Shown: positions 35,284 to 46,845 of the stretch, in pieces
Position numbering within the stretch: the stretch's first letter is position 1
How the letters are laid out: each line of letters begins with the position of its first letter
Assembly: GCA_027605045.1 (NCBI GenBank)
Contig: JAQFWX010000061.1
Coordinates: 124,001-188,000 of the forward strand
Source of the DNA: Phallus indusiatus
Taxonomy: Eukaryota; Basidiomycota; Agaricomycetes; Phallales; Phallaceae
Direction of reading: 5' to 3'
Length of the DNA stretch: 64,000 nucleotides
Notes under the pieces: model-generated
Database searches by the model: none
What the model saw: only the letters and a program-made list of their open reading frames with translations
Told to the model about the DNA's origin: nothing
Position numbers and translations under genes: made by a program

Positions 35284-37580
35284 CTACGTGTCCGGCAACT
35301 CGCGCAGTAATAAGCGTTGCCAGGTGCTCTCCTTCCACCACTCCGTAGTCTCCATCACTCGTTCCCATACAATTTCCTCGTTTAGCCCATATATTTCGTA
35401 TCGCGGAATTACATATTTTTGATCCATCTGCGAAGAAGGACACCGTTGCTCTCTTTTGGCTATTTCCAAAGCTGCCCGGTTTTCGCCCTTCAGCACAGCA
35501 AGCAATTCTTCGCGGTCCGGAAAGAAGAGCCTGCTCTCAATCGCAGCCAACAGTGCAAGTGAAGTCCTGAACAGAAAGGAATCACCTTCCACAAGCCATA
35601 CATCCCATATCCGAGAGCACGCTTCAATGGGAAGATGGTTTAGGAATAACGGGATAATCCAATCAGGTAAATATTCTGCGGGGGATATTTGATACTGCTT
35701 AAAATTGAAATAAACTATGTAAAACAAAGTTAGCTAAATCTCGTAAAGTTCGAAGCTTTTCATCATCGAGGTATGATGCCTAACCTTTTGGCATAGTATC
35801 TGCTAATAAGGTATCGAAGATCCTATTGATTATACATTAATATACTGTCTGTAGACGGAGATATTGACATACCGATAGTACGCCTCAACCTTACACGAGA
35901 ATAAATCATGACATGTGAGTTCCGGAACTTGGCAACGCTACTTACATCATCGCGTGCTTCGTGACCACCATAGAAAGCACGTAAACAGCTTTTTTCTAAA
36001 AGATTCCGCAGGACCATGAAAGCTTGATTCGGACTACTCAGATTCAGAAGTAGCATTCCACCTATCTGGTTTACTTTAATAAAGCCAAAGCGGGTAGTAT
36101 TCAGTGGATTGTTTCGTACCTTGGCGATGCCTTCTACATATCCTAAACCCTCATCGGCTCTTGCTACGACCCAGGCGCATAGCAAATGATAAAGATCCTC
36201 ATACAATGGACCGTAATGGCGATGAAAAATATGTAATTGAGGCAAGGTGGTGGAGATGTCCGATTCAATTAGAGAAAGCGCAGTGGTCGGGAATCGTCTG
36301 GATGAAAGAAGGTTTTTGGCGCGCGATAAACAGGACGAATACGCATCTGGTGTAAACTTATCTCTCGGGAATAATGTAACGCATGAATTCAACATAGATA
36401 ATGTACCTTTACTGAGCGCCAAAGGGTTACCAACTACCCTTTCCCACATGACACTTCGAAGTTTGGGAGGAATACCTAAGAAAGAAAAGATAAACGGGGA
36501 TCGGCCATTTTATATGGGTTATGAGAAAGAATACCTTTCCACCACAGTTTTTGTATTTCTGGGTCTTTGATAGCTTTCTTCCAATCGGGCAAAACTGTAC
36601 GTTCCCATTGAGTGGTGTTAGCTTCTATAGCCGATTCACGACTCAGTCGACGGTTCTGTGATTCAGTTAATCGAGCCTGTTCTGTGTAATTATGGGAAAA
36701 AAACTCCAAGATTAAACACCGAAGATAGGTCGTGTAACGGAAGGATGTGTTCGAAGTACGTACCTGACATACGACTACGTTGCATCATCTCCTCCCACTC
36801 TTTATTGTGTTTCATATCTTCATCTTTCTGTTTGGGAGGTAAATGGGCGGGTCGTGTTTTGGAAACGGCTTTCTGCATCATGGAGGACTGAATAGACGTA
36901 GACGGTCGTCTCCCGCTGGACTCGGAGGGACTTGCAACGGATGGACTGACGCTTTCAACTCCCGCACGAGATTGTATTGTGGAGCGATCCGATGCGGTCT
37001 GAACGAAGATTTCGGTAGCGTTTCTTGGAGACGAATCTGTCAAAGAAGCTTAATATTAAATGAAATCCAGCAGTAAGGGTGTCGGCTGACCTTCGTGCTC
37101 TGTAGTGTCCGGCGGAGGTACAGATGTTGTATTCATGGTTATAGCCTTTAATTCATCGGTCATGGCTGATATGTTTTCGTTGTCATCATCATCGGGAAGT
37201 GCCAAAGGCATTGTCCCAGACCTGAGGGAGGAGTGCGGCGAGCCCGTGGCCGCTGATTCGGGTATACTGATGCTCATTGTAGGATTAGCCGAGGTATCTA
37301 AATGCAAGGCGTTCGTCAGGTCATCAGATAACGCATCGTCCGCATCGGCCAAATCATCCCCGGAATGGTTTTCCTCTTCACTACGCTGAACAGGTTCATG
37401 TTCGTCTTCGGTAGGGCGTATGCCCAGTTGTTCCATGAAAACCTGAGGATCGAACCCGAATGAATTATCTGGACTATCCACTATATATGAGACATCTCCT
37501 ATACCAGCTACTTCTTCCAATTGCCTGGTATTGAATTGTTCGTTTTCAGCCTCATTACGGTTCAAGGGCGGAAATGACAT
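35284..37580 (-). CDS. TBC-domain protein (Rab-GAP fold, catalytic fingers replaced)
   Basis: TBC proteins usually stimulate GTP hydrolysis by Rab GTPases. ATG 37580 starts an acidic N-terminus (GDVSYIVDSPDNSFGFDP). A Ser-rich linker with a basic helix near 36700-36900 follows. The TBC domain begins WERTVLPDWKKAI and LRSVMWERVVGNPLALSK. It continues with LSLIESDISTTLPQLHIF, LLCAWVVARADEGLGYVEG, IGGMLLLNLSSPNQAF, YFNFKQYQISPAEYLPDWII and RIWDVWLVEGDSFLF. The expected arginine finger (IxxDxxR) reads DISTT, and the glutamine finger (YxQG) reads YVEG, so both catalytic residues are absent. The fold motifs are otherwise intact. It may act as a Rab-binding scaffold. It converges on the F-box-like gene and sits upstream of the S41 pair on the same strand. 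Confidence 0.87.
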
Positions 37581-37774
37581 AGACTCAAAAAGTTGTGTCT
37601 GATGTAAGCGACGACCGGAAAATGCCGCGAAATAAAGACTCTGAATTTCACGATCTGTACTGAATACTAAATAATACGTTCTCATTTCTGAAGAATAAAT
37701 ACATATATGCTGAGTGTAGATTGAAAAGTACTAGACTGAGTTTCCCCGTCAGAATACAGTCTTCGCGCTGATCA

Positions 37775-40700
37775 TTACCTGAGCTCAGCGAAAGCCTGGG
37801 ACAACTGTAAAAATATTGTAACACTCACACAAACTCCCTAATTTTCAATAATGTCAAATGAGCGACTTTTAAATACAATCAGCTGACTTACCAGACTGCT
37901 TGGGGATTATTGTACGTTTCCGGAGTGTATGGGAATTGAACTGTATATGTATAAGTCGGTCAAGACCATTATACTGCGCGAATTGCTAGGATGAAACTTA
38001 CCCGAAGCCAATTCCGAGACGTACGCTGAAAGAAAAATATTAGATGCATATGTATAATAACAGCGATTTAGTTTACCAATGGGCTTCGCTTCGTCGAGAA
38101 AGCTGTATGCTATACCAACGTGGTAAAAAAGACAAGTATTATTAGTGAGAGACGGACCTGTTCTCCAATTTATCCTGCATTTCATTGTTTCACAAACAAT
38201 CAAACAAAATAAAAAATATGCACATACCTCATGTTGGCATTCACAATTCTATAGAAGAGATCAGTTGTTTACCCTGTGAATGTAGATACCATGACGTACA
38301 AATCCGGTGGAGCTAAGGGATCCTAAAAACGGCTGAATTCATATGATGCATCGTTTCATGCGAAAGCTTACATCTTTTACATGTGCTGTCTGTCCCATCG
38401 TCAGTCTCATGCGAGAATAGGTTGATCTTTCGGTACCTTTATTTCCGAGTCAAGATCCGCCCATTCTAACACCTGATTTCCTGCCAATCCCTTGTACTGT
38501 AATCGCTCCCCAGGCTAAACAGGACATGAGAATTGTATCGCATTCAGATAAATCTAAACACACCTTTCCGCCAAAAATAATATTTCTAACTCCGTGCAAC
38601 TCGTGCATTAAAGTGGTAAATAGGGCGCAGGTGGAGGCGCAATTTCCATTACCGACTATGCTCCAGTTCGAAGTTCGCTACTTGAAGACAAGATAAGGAG
38701 ACTCACCAATCACTATTTTACTAAAAACATGTTCAAGACACTTGTTTCGTGATGACAGGATGAAAACTCACTTTAGAGGCACCGGCGGTTCTTTGGGGAA
38801 AGGGACGGAAAAATTTGCATCACAAATATCCTTTCTCGTGCAGTTTGTTGGACTGAATTGGACTATGAAAGAGTATACACTTACAAAAAACCTTTGAGAA
38901 GTGGGCTGGCTTTCTCCGTTAATGGAGAATGGTAAAGGGGGAGTGATATAATTATGATTGTTGTCAAACGCGACGTCATTCGGAACTGATGCCCAGGTCG
39001 ATGGAGCGTAAAAAGCCTACAGGTAACTTGCATTTTGTAATATCCGCAGATAAACGATTGACTGACCTCATCAGGTGTAATGTTTCGTGCGATGTCACTC
39101 TTGATAATTTTTTGAGCAAGCGTGTTGGCCCGCACGGATGATTGGAAGCCCCTGAAATCGATTTTAACAAGCTTTCTCTACCAAAGGGCGAGGGAACTTA
39201 CGGCTGAACTGGTACTTTGTCAGAACCAGCGAGATATTCATGAAGCCAGAGGCCTAGACAGACCAGTCCACCTGCTTCCAACTGAGTTCGCCAAATAATA
39301 CCACTAAATCTATACAACGAACCTCCATTGGCAGTGACGTCCACGATCATCTGCGTTACACCCGCCTTCTTAAAAGTCCTGACTGAGGTATCGATATCTT
39401 GTTGAAACGTCTTTTCGTCATCTGGCTCAAAGCTCCCGATAAACAAAACACCAGTTTTCTTGTCGGGTAGAATATATGATTTCGCTACCCCTGATCCTCC
39501 AGCAATGGTCGGCACACTAGGCTGGAATCGACTTGGAAGCGCGATAGGCCCCGTAGAACCATCAACCATTTTACCCGAGGCTCGCCGACGCCGAGCCCCG
39601 GGGTGCCGTGATACTAAATCGCTAGTGCGTGTTGATGCCAGTCCGTCTTGGTTAGAGAAGTCTATTCCATTTGTAGCATTATTGGCTGCACAATTGTTCT
39701 CCCAGCTAAAGAAAAAGTTAGCTCAATATTTTTTTTATTCCAGTAAAGACCTACTAAGAGGACCCGTCCGTGAAAGGGGTGCCCAGGAATGACGCAGCGT
39801 ATGGAACATCGAAGGTCTCGGGTTCAGTCTTGTTCACTAGTTTCAACGTAAGTCTAAGACTTGCTGGTTCAGGAAAGGAGGGTCCTGCCAAATCTCCGAG
39901 TCGTTGAGAGTAAGCATTAGTGGAGCCGATTCGATAGCCGGAGACAACACTGTTGACTCGAACACCGTGATCTAGGTAATTCCCACTGGTATTGTGCGCG
40001 ATAGCATCAATATAATCAAAAGGGTCGAGTTCATTGATATTTAGTACTTTTGCGCCAGCGAGTCGTTGCCAGTTGAAATCCAGATCTTCGAAATAAGAAA
40101 GGAAGTCGGGACCAAGTTGTGAAAGATATTCCACTGAATCGGGAGCAACATAAACATTCTGAGCGCCGTCCACTTCTAGCTGTAAATAGTTTAAACAAAT
40201 CTGAATGCTTTGGTTAGAGTGCATGCAAGCACATACTATCACATGTGGAGCCGGGAGAATATTCTGGTAAGCAGACCAATAACATGCGGGCAACCAACCT
40301 ACGTAAAAAGATATTAGTATTTTATCAAGCTAATAGTGAGAAAACTCTATTACGGGTATGACCATCATTCATCATAGTTATAAATTGATAAAGGTCTTTA
40401 TTGAAATCATAATCCGTCTGGAACTGTTTCAGCTCGTCTATCAATATGAGAAAATTGGTGCACTTACTTCGTAGTTGGTGTTGTTGATTCTTTGAATTTC
40501 GGCACGAATGTCAGTGGTACTTTCTTGGAACGGTGGGGGCGAATTGAGATAATAAGCTTCGAAAGTATAAAAATCGAAGACTCCGGAGACTTAACAATTG
40601 TTCATATACTGTATAAGAATATATTATGATGATATAAATACGCACCAACAGCTAACACATTCTGCCTTATGGTTTCGTTAAACGGAAAAGACTTGAGACA

Positions 40701-40838
40701 GGCTAGAGCATCGACAGGCGCGACGAAAGATTTACCCGCGACTTTTACACAAGGATCGTTGGCACGTGGCGCGGCCCATGCGCCAGATGCTATGAAAGTT
40801 AACAAAGCCACGAATTTGATAGCGCTAGGCAATGCCAT
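37775..40838 (-). CDS. Secreted S41-family peptidase, copy A
   Basis: This is a tail-specific-protease-like serine peptidase of a fungal type. The ATG at 40838 opens a signal peptide (FVALLTFIASGAWAAP). After about a dozen short introns the chain contains CVKVAGKSFVAPVDALACLK, YEVDFNKDLY-like text near 40410 (printed TDYDFNKDLYQF), FLDHGVR-type PDZ-like elements (GNYLDHGVRVNSV), KTGVLFIGSFEPDDEKTFQQ and MIVDVTANGG. The presumed catalytic region is GNGNCASTCALFTTLMHEL, near 38600-38650. The 3' end is uncertain: the frame that gives AFAELR stops at 37775, while the phase-correct frame runs further. Copy B next door is highly similar exon by exon. The protein probably acts outside the cell, and its substrate is unknown. 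Confidence 0.8.
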
Positions 40839-41821
40839 TTCTCTCCTTTGACAGATGCAAAGTAGACCATGACAATGAGCATTTTATAGGACAACGTCCA
40901 TAATCTCGGCAAATTTGCCCGTGCTTTGATGATGGTTTCAAGTTGACCCTGTCTTTGAAAGACGACATCGCTATGAGGGCGGTTCGGTGAGGGATAACAA
41001 AATATCATTCGGTAAAGGAGCTCGGATTTCCATGCCCGTGGATGACGACGACGCTCCAAAGGTATCAAAAGTGTTTGTTTTCTGCATTAACCACGGCGTT
41101 TGTATTATCAAACTAGGCTTACCTTCAATAATATCCTGGTCGATCTGTATCATGAGGAGATTGCTGTGCTCAGCTGTTTATTTTTTTCTATAGCAAGCCA
41201 GTCGGGGGCGGCCATTGCCTCGATTGTATTATAGTAAGCTCCACCAATCATTCAGTATTCAGTATATTTAGTTCTTCCTGTGTCCATTCTATCCCGGACC
41301 CTAATAATCAAACCCTTTGATATTTGTCAAACGCCAACTTGTTAAAAAAAATACCTCTGGCTAATCAATAGAATTCGTTCTTTTTTTTTTCGGTACACGG
41401 TAGTACGCGGCAAACCTAATGTGCCACCCGCTATCCATTGAATCTACCCTGCATAGGCTCCCGTTTCATGTGTTTTCATCGAGATAGGGAAGTATGTAGC
41501 TAGATCCCATTGCGACTCCCTATTTAAAATGTATACGCCGCTTATTTGTTGCCGGTTTAAACTAGTCTACGAGGTGTTCTGATATCCAGTGGAGTTTCTT
41601 CGAGTTTTTCTAAGAAAACAGTTTATATCTAACCGCCCTTCAAAAAAAGACATTTTAATCGATCAAAGCTCGGATCTTTGTACTACACCGCAGGTGAAAG
41701 TGACCGTAATGCCTTTTTATTCTCTGAAAATAGTTATTCACAATAATTGTACAACCAAGACACACTAGACTGATCGTCTCGTCTCGTCATAGAACAGTTT
41801 TGGCACTGATCATTATCCGAA
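40839..41821. other. Intergenic spacer between the two S41 genes
   Basis: This holds the promoter of copy A (upstream of 40838) and the 3' region of copy B. Short frames at about 40971-41193 have no family resemblance. If copy B uses its alternative frame, its coding end would extend to about 41734 within this spacer. Confidence 0.4.
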
Positions 41822-44800
41822 CTAAGCGAAAGCCTGACGATAGGAGTAAAGATATTGTACTCACACGAACTCCCTAATTCCAGACATGTATTAGATGTGC
41901 AATTTTAACACAACCGGCAAACTCACCAAACTGCTTGCGGATTATTGTAGGTTTCCAAGGTATATGGGAATTGAACTAATACAAGTCAGATAATACATAT
42001 CATACCGATTGCAAAAGTAAAGTTTACCCGTAGCCGGTTCTGAGACGTATGCTAATGAACAAATTATTAGACATGTACAGCAATGGTAGATCGAGGATTA
42101 CCGATGGGTAATGATTCGTCGAAGAAGCTATATGCTATAGTATCCACATAGTCAAAGAAGCATCACATACTTATTATCTATGAATACGAACCTATCCTCC
42201 AGTTTACTCTGCGTTTCATCGTTTCACATATGACAAAATTAAAATTAAAAAAATATGTGCGCACCTCATATTGGCATTGACAATCCTATCAAAGAAATTA
42301 GCTGTTAGTCTCTGTGAAATAAATACACGACATACAAATCCGGTGGAGCTAAAGGATCCTAGAATAATTTAATTAACATAAATGCATTGTAAATTCACGT
42401 GATAGCTTACATCTTTTACATGTCCTGTCTGTCCCATCGTCAGTTTAATGCGAAAAAAACAAGCTGACCCTTTCAGTACCTTTATTTCCGAGTCAAGATC
42501 TGCCCATTCTAATACTTGGTTTCCAGCCATCCCTTTGTACTGTAACTGCTCCCCGGGCTAAACGCGAAGCCGTTAGAGATGTATTATAACTACAAGAGAA
42601 TATCAGACACGCCTTTCCGCCGAAAACAATATTTTTCGTCGCGTGTAACTCGTGCATTAAAGTGGTGAACATGGAGCAAGTGGAGGCGCAATTCCCGTTA
42701 CCGACTGCAGCCCAGTTTGAGGTACATTAGGTGGGAATTGAATGAAAACGTACCAATAACTATTTTGCTGAAATTTGTTCAAAATGTTTGCTGTTCCATA
42801 ATAACACTGTGAAACTTACTCTAGAGGTACCGGCGGTTGTTTGGGGAAAGGGACAAAGAACTCTCCATTACAATCATCCTTTTTCGCATGGTTGGTAATC
42901 AAGCCGTTGATGATGATGATGATACACTTACGAAGAACCTTTGAGAGGTGGGCTCGCTTTCCCCGTTAATGGAAAACGGTAAAGAAGGCGTGATATAATT
43001 GAAATTGTTGGCAAACTCGACGTCATTCTTCAGCGATGCCCAGTTTGATGGTGCATAGAAAGCCTAAAACAAGTCTTTTCTCAGACACAGAAACAATTTG
43101 AACACTAAACTGCTGACTCACCTCATCGGATGTAACATTCCGTGCGATGTCACTTTGCACAATTTTTTGAGCAAGCGGGTTTGCTCGCATAGACGATTGA
43201 AAGCCTCTGAGATTAAGTCTATAAAAATCTTTACCTACCAGGAAACGAAAGAACTCACGGCTGGACGGGCACGTTATCAGAACCAACAAGAAACTCATGA
43301 AGCCATTGCCCTAAACAGACGAATCCTCCTATGTGCCATCATTAGTACTAATAATTGAAGTTTTGACATATCTTAAACAAACCTCCGTTATTGGTGATGT
43401 CCACAATAATCTGCTTTACATCCGCTTTTTGGAAGGCACTGATAGCTGTTTGAGTATCTTGTTGAAACATCGTTTCGTCTCCTTCGAAGCTTCCGACAAA
43501 CAAAACACCGGTTTTATTGTCGGGCAAAATATATGATTTGACTGTTCCTGATTCTCCAGCAATGATTGGCACAGTAGGTTGGAATTGGGTGGGAAGAGCA
43601 ATAGCCTGCTTCAGTGTACCATCAACGATATTTGCTCGCATCCGACGTGTGGACCCGGGGCGTGATACTACATCAGGAGTAGGTGTGAGTGTGGATCCGC
43701 CTTGAACAGAATTGTCCACCCCATTCGTAGCATTGTTAACAGCACAATTGTTCTCCCAGCTAGAAAAGCATTGACTTAAATAATATCTTCCACTCCGACA
43801 AAAACTTACTATGAGGGTCCATCTGTGAATGGGACACCCAGGAATGTCGTGATATATGGAATAACGACAGTCTCGGGTTCAGTCTTGTTCACTGGGATTA
43901 ACGTAAATGTGACACTGTTCGGATCAGGGAAAACAGGTCCTGCCAAATCGCCGAGTCGTTGAGAATAAGCATTGGTGTCGTCGAGCCTGTAGCTGGAGAA
44001 TACACTGTTGACTCTAACACCGTGGTCTAGGTAATTCCCACTGGTATTGTGCGCGATAGCATCGACATAATCATAAGGGTCGAGTCCATTGATATATAGT
44101 ACTTTTGCGCCAGCGAGCCGTTGCCAGTTGAAATTCAGATCTTCGAAAAAAGAAAAGAACTCGGAACCGAGTTGAGAAAGATATTCCACTGAATCGGGAG
44201 CAACATAAACATTCTGCACGCCGTTTACTTCCAGCTGTGAATAGTTCCGACGAAATTAAGAATTTGAATACTTTCATGGGAGTGCACGTACTGTCACAGG
44301 TGGAGCCGGGAGTATGTTCTGGTAAGCAGACCAATAACACGCGGGGAACCAACCTACGTAAAAAGAAATTAGTAGTTCATCAAGTTTTTAATGGTGGGAA
44401 AACACTATTACGAGTATGACCATCATTCATCATAGTTGTAAACTGATAAAGGTCTTTCGAGAAATCATAATCCGTCTGAAACTTTCTCAACTGATCCATG
44501 TCAATGAGAAAATTTGCCCAAACTTACTTCATACTTGGTGCTGTTGATTCTTTGAATTTCGGCACGAATGTTAGTGGTACTTTCTTGAAACGGCGAGGGC
44601 GAATTGAGATAATAAGCTTCGAAAGTATAAAAATCGAAGACTCCGGAGACTTAAAAATAGTTATGTAAGAATATATGTATAATGATAGAAATACGCACCA
44701 ACAGATATCACATTCTGCCTTATGGTTTCGTTGAACGGAAAAGACCTGAGACAGGCCAGAGCATCGGCAGGCGCGGCGAAAGTTTTACCTGCGACCTTCA

Positions 44801-44888
44801 CACAAGGATCGCTGGTACTTGGCGCGGCCCATGTGGATGCTATAGCAGTTAGCAAAGCCACAAATCTAACAGACCTGAGCAATGTCAT
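41822..44888 (-). CDS. Secreted S41-family peptidase, copy B
   Basis: This is the tandem paralogue of the gene at 37775-40838. I chose ATG 44888 because it aligns with the copy A start; an upstream in-frame Met lacks support. The signal peptide is FVALLTAIASTWAAP, followed by CVKVAGKTFAAPADALACL. Core segments correspond throughout: NVYVAPDSVEYLSQLGSEF, GNYLDHGVRVNSVFSSYRL, KTGVLFVGSFEGDETMFQQ and IIVDITNNGG. The presumed catalytic Ser region near 42670-42700 also corresponds. Differences include a shorter linker between the signal peptide and the catalytic half (copy A has an RRRR run, copy B TRRMR). The last exon in the AFA frame stops at 41822; the phase-correct frame would stop at 41734. 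Confidence 0.8.
42908..42923. repeat. (GAT)n microsatellite inside an S41 intron
   Basis: About five GAT units occur in an intron of copy B. The matching intron of copy A lacks them, so they expanded after the duplication. Confidence 0.6.
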
Positions 44889-45144
44889 TTCTCCCACCTT
44901 GATAAACGCAAAACGTACCACAATGTCAAGCATTATATACGATAATTCCCCAATAGATAATGAAAGAAGAATACTAAAACAATAGCCTATCGGGAGCCAT
45001 AAAGTCATCATAGTCATGTGTGCTGGTATATAAACTCAACAAGCGAAAAGCGTGACCTGGTTATCGAACTGAATTCCAGAATTTGTTCGCACAAATGTGT
45101 ATCGTATCGGATCATTTAGTTATTATTGTTCAGAGAGAAAAACA

Positions 45145-45555
45145 ATGAAGGTCAAAGGGACTACCAAATGGCCTATATTTTTTAATGAATTATCAACGGT
45201 ACTAGGAATACGCCATATTAAGAATTTCCGAACGAACCTGACATATTTCGAAAAAAGCTCGCGTGATGTAATATTACGGCACAGAGAAGTTTTTCGTGGC
45301 AAAGTCGCCAACAAACCAGCATTCTTGAAGCTTGACAAGGAAGATAAGCTGAGAAATTTTGCCAGCGAAGTTTCATGGCGACTGAAAGTGTCCACCGTTC
45401 CTGGCTGTGTCACGCGTGCACAAAGGATCGCTCCATATGGTCAATATATTCGTCAGAACAGGCTACGCCTTTTCAGCTGGTTGGCAAACTCCAAATTAAG
45501 CTTATATAAGGGATGGTGTGCGCATATTATACGAACAGCCTGTCCTTTAGAATAA
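45145..45555 (+). CDS. Uncertain small ORF, unrecognised
   Basis: An uninterrupted frame from ATG 45145 to the stop at 45555 encodes 136 residues rich in Lys, Arg and aromatic residues, without a signal peptide, membrane helix or known motif. An antisense frame of similar length overlaps it, so openness alone proves little. It lies between the start of S41 copy B and the CutC gene. It may be an orphan gene or chance. Confidence 0.2.
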   Translation: MKVKGTTKWPIFFNELSTVLGIRHIKNFRTNLTYFEKSSRDVILRHREVFRGKVANKPAFLKLDKEDKLRNFASEVSWRLKVSTVPGCVTRAQRIAPYGQYIRQNRLRLFSWLANSKLSLYKGWCAHIIRTACPLE

Positions 45556-45639
45556 TGTTCAGCTGATAAAATAAGCAAAAGATTTGCTTACGGACCATAG
45601 ACTGCAAAAACAGCTGAAAGCTTCATCAACACCACCCAC

Positions 45640-46763
45640 TCATGTTTCCTCGTCGCCGCAAGCATCCTCAGCAATATTCCGAACTTGTGCGACAGTGTTT
45701 CGATCAGTACGCCAAATTTGCCAATCACGAACTCCACCGGCACCCATGCCCATATTTTCTTTGCGGAAGCTCATAGGACCATCATTCCATCCTCCAGCGC
45801 TCAAGTGAATTTCTCGGGAAACTTTCCACCAGCTGTGCTGCACAATATTGTGAACTGTATTGACGTTTATACCGGATCCTGGTAAAATAATGATCGGTGG
45901 GAACAGCGTTAAAGACAGTTCGGACATGAGAGCTAAAACTTGGGTGTTATTTGGAGCTGAAGGTCCAGTATGTCCACTAGATATGCGAATATAAGTCAGT
46001 TTTCGCGATGAACATTGTCTGAGATAGGTTTACCTTGTCAAAATACGATCAATCCCTCCAATAGAACCAATGTCGCGAATAGCTAAAAAACAATCAGATA
46101 CGTGCAACGATGTCTAGTGTAGAATGTTAATTTCTAGCTACCTTCTAACGGATCGCGAGTCATATCGATTGCTCTGTGAAAGCAAACTGTGCTTTTATCA
46201 ATCATCCGTAACTGCGAGGAACAAAACTAATGGACCTTGCATCGGTTTGGCAGCTTGAACTAATCTGGTTTCACAAGGTCAACTTGGTAGGATGCATTTT
46301 TAAAGATCAATTTACCTACGTCCGTGTTCTTTCAACATCGACTGTCCCGTCTGTGCGTAGAATACCGACAACAACGCCATTTATGCTTTCTTTTGCAAAA
46401 ATGCTGATATCTTCCAGCATAACGGCAAGCTCATTTTCAGTGAATACAAAGTCTCCAATTCGAGGACGTATCATAACCTGCAAAACAAAAATCACCTGGT
46501 GAGTTTTTCTCTTAAAAATATGATAAAATGGCGCACCATCAAGTCAACGTCGGGACATTTGCTTCTAACCCTTCTAACGAAACCTAAGCTGGGCGTAGTA
46601 CCTCCTCCGACAGCAATATTAGCACATAACTCCAAACGGGTCGTTCCACCGGCTACGGCACTAAAGTCCAATAAAACATAAGCAAGTAGGAAGTGTCCAA
46701 TACTAACTCTGTGGCAGATTCAATCGAATCTACGCAAACCTCAATAGTAAGTTTCTTGTGCAT
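45640..46763 (-). CDS. CUTC: CutC-family protein
   Basis: This is a cytosolic TIM-barrel protein of the CutC family, historically linked to copper homeostasis; the biochemical role is unsettled. ATG 46763 starts MHKKLTIEVCVDSIESAT. After one intron comes AVAGGTTRLELCANIAVGGG, then TPSLGFVRRVRSKCPDVDLM. Further exons read RPRIGDFVFTENELAVMLED and GVVVGILRTDGTVD, then FHRAIDMT-type text, IGGIDRILTSGHTGP, and the conserved ILPGSGINVNTVHNIV with HLSAGGWNDGPM. The stop is at 45640. Length is near 270 residues, as usual for eukaryotic CutC. It shares an 82-base divergent promoter with RRP1. Confidence 0.9.
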
Positions 46764-46845
46764 GGAAAAAGGATACGTGACAGTTTACGTGACGTTTCGA
46801 GTGGTTTTTACCTGCATCACTATTCCTGCTCATCTCGAAAAAAAA
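46764..46845. promoter_or_regulatory. Compact bidirectional promoter, CutC/RRP1
   Basis: Only 82 bases separate the two divergent ATGs, so core promoters and both 5' UTRs must be packed here or overlap the coding exons. I see no TATA box. The stretch contains the direct repeat ACGTGACNGTTTACGTGACG, in which two ACGTGAC cores recur 13 bases apart. Confidence 0.55.

Larger units (their letters stand above)
37775..44888 (-). repeat. Tandem duplication of an S41 peptidase gene
   Basis: Two paralogous units of about 3.1 kb stand head to tail in the same orientation, separated by about 1 kb. They share exon order, most intron positions and long near-identical nucleotide runs, for example around 40130-40170 against 44190-44215. 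Similarity also extends through several introns. The pair therefore arose by local duplication, probably not long ago. Confidence 0.85.

Noticed and set aside
45123..45413. Minus-strand frame opposite the small plus-strand ORF
   Set aside because: It has no domain, signal peptide or splice partner. The two overlapping frames cast doubt on each other, and I kept only the longer at low confidence.
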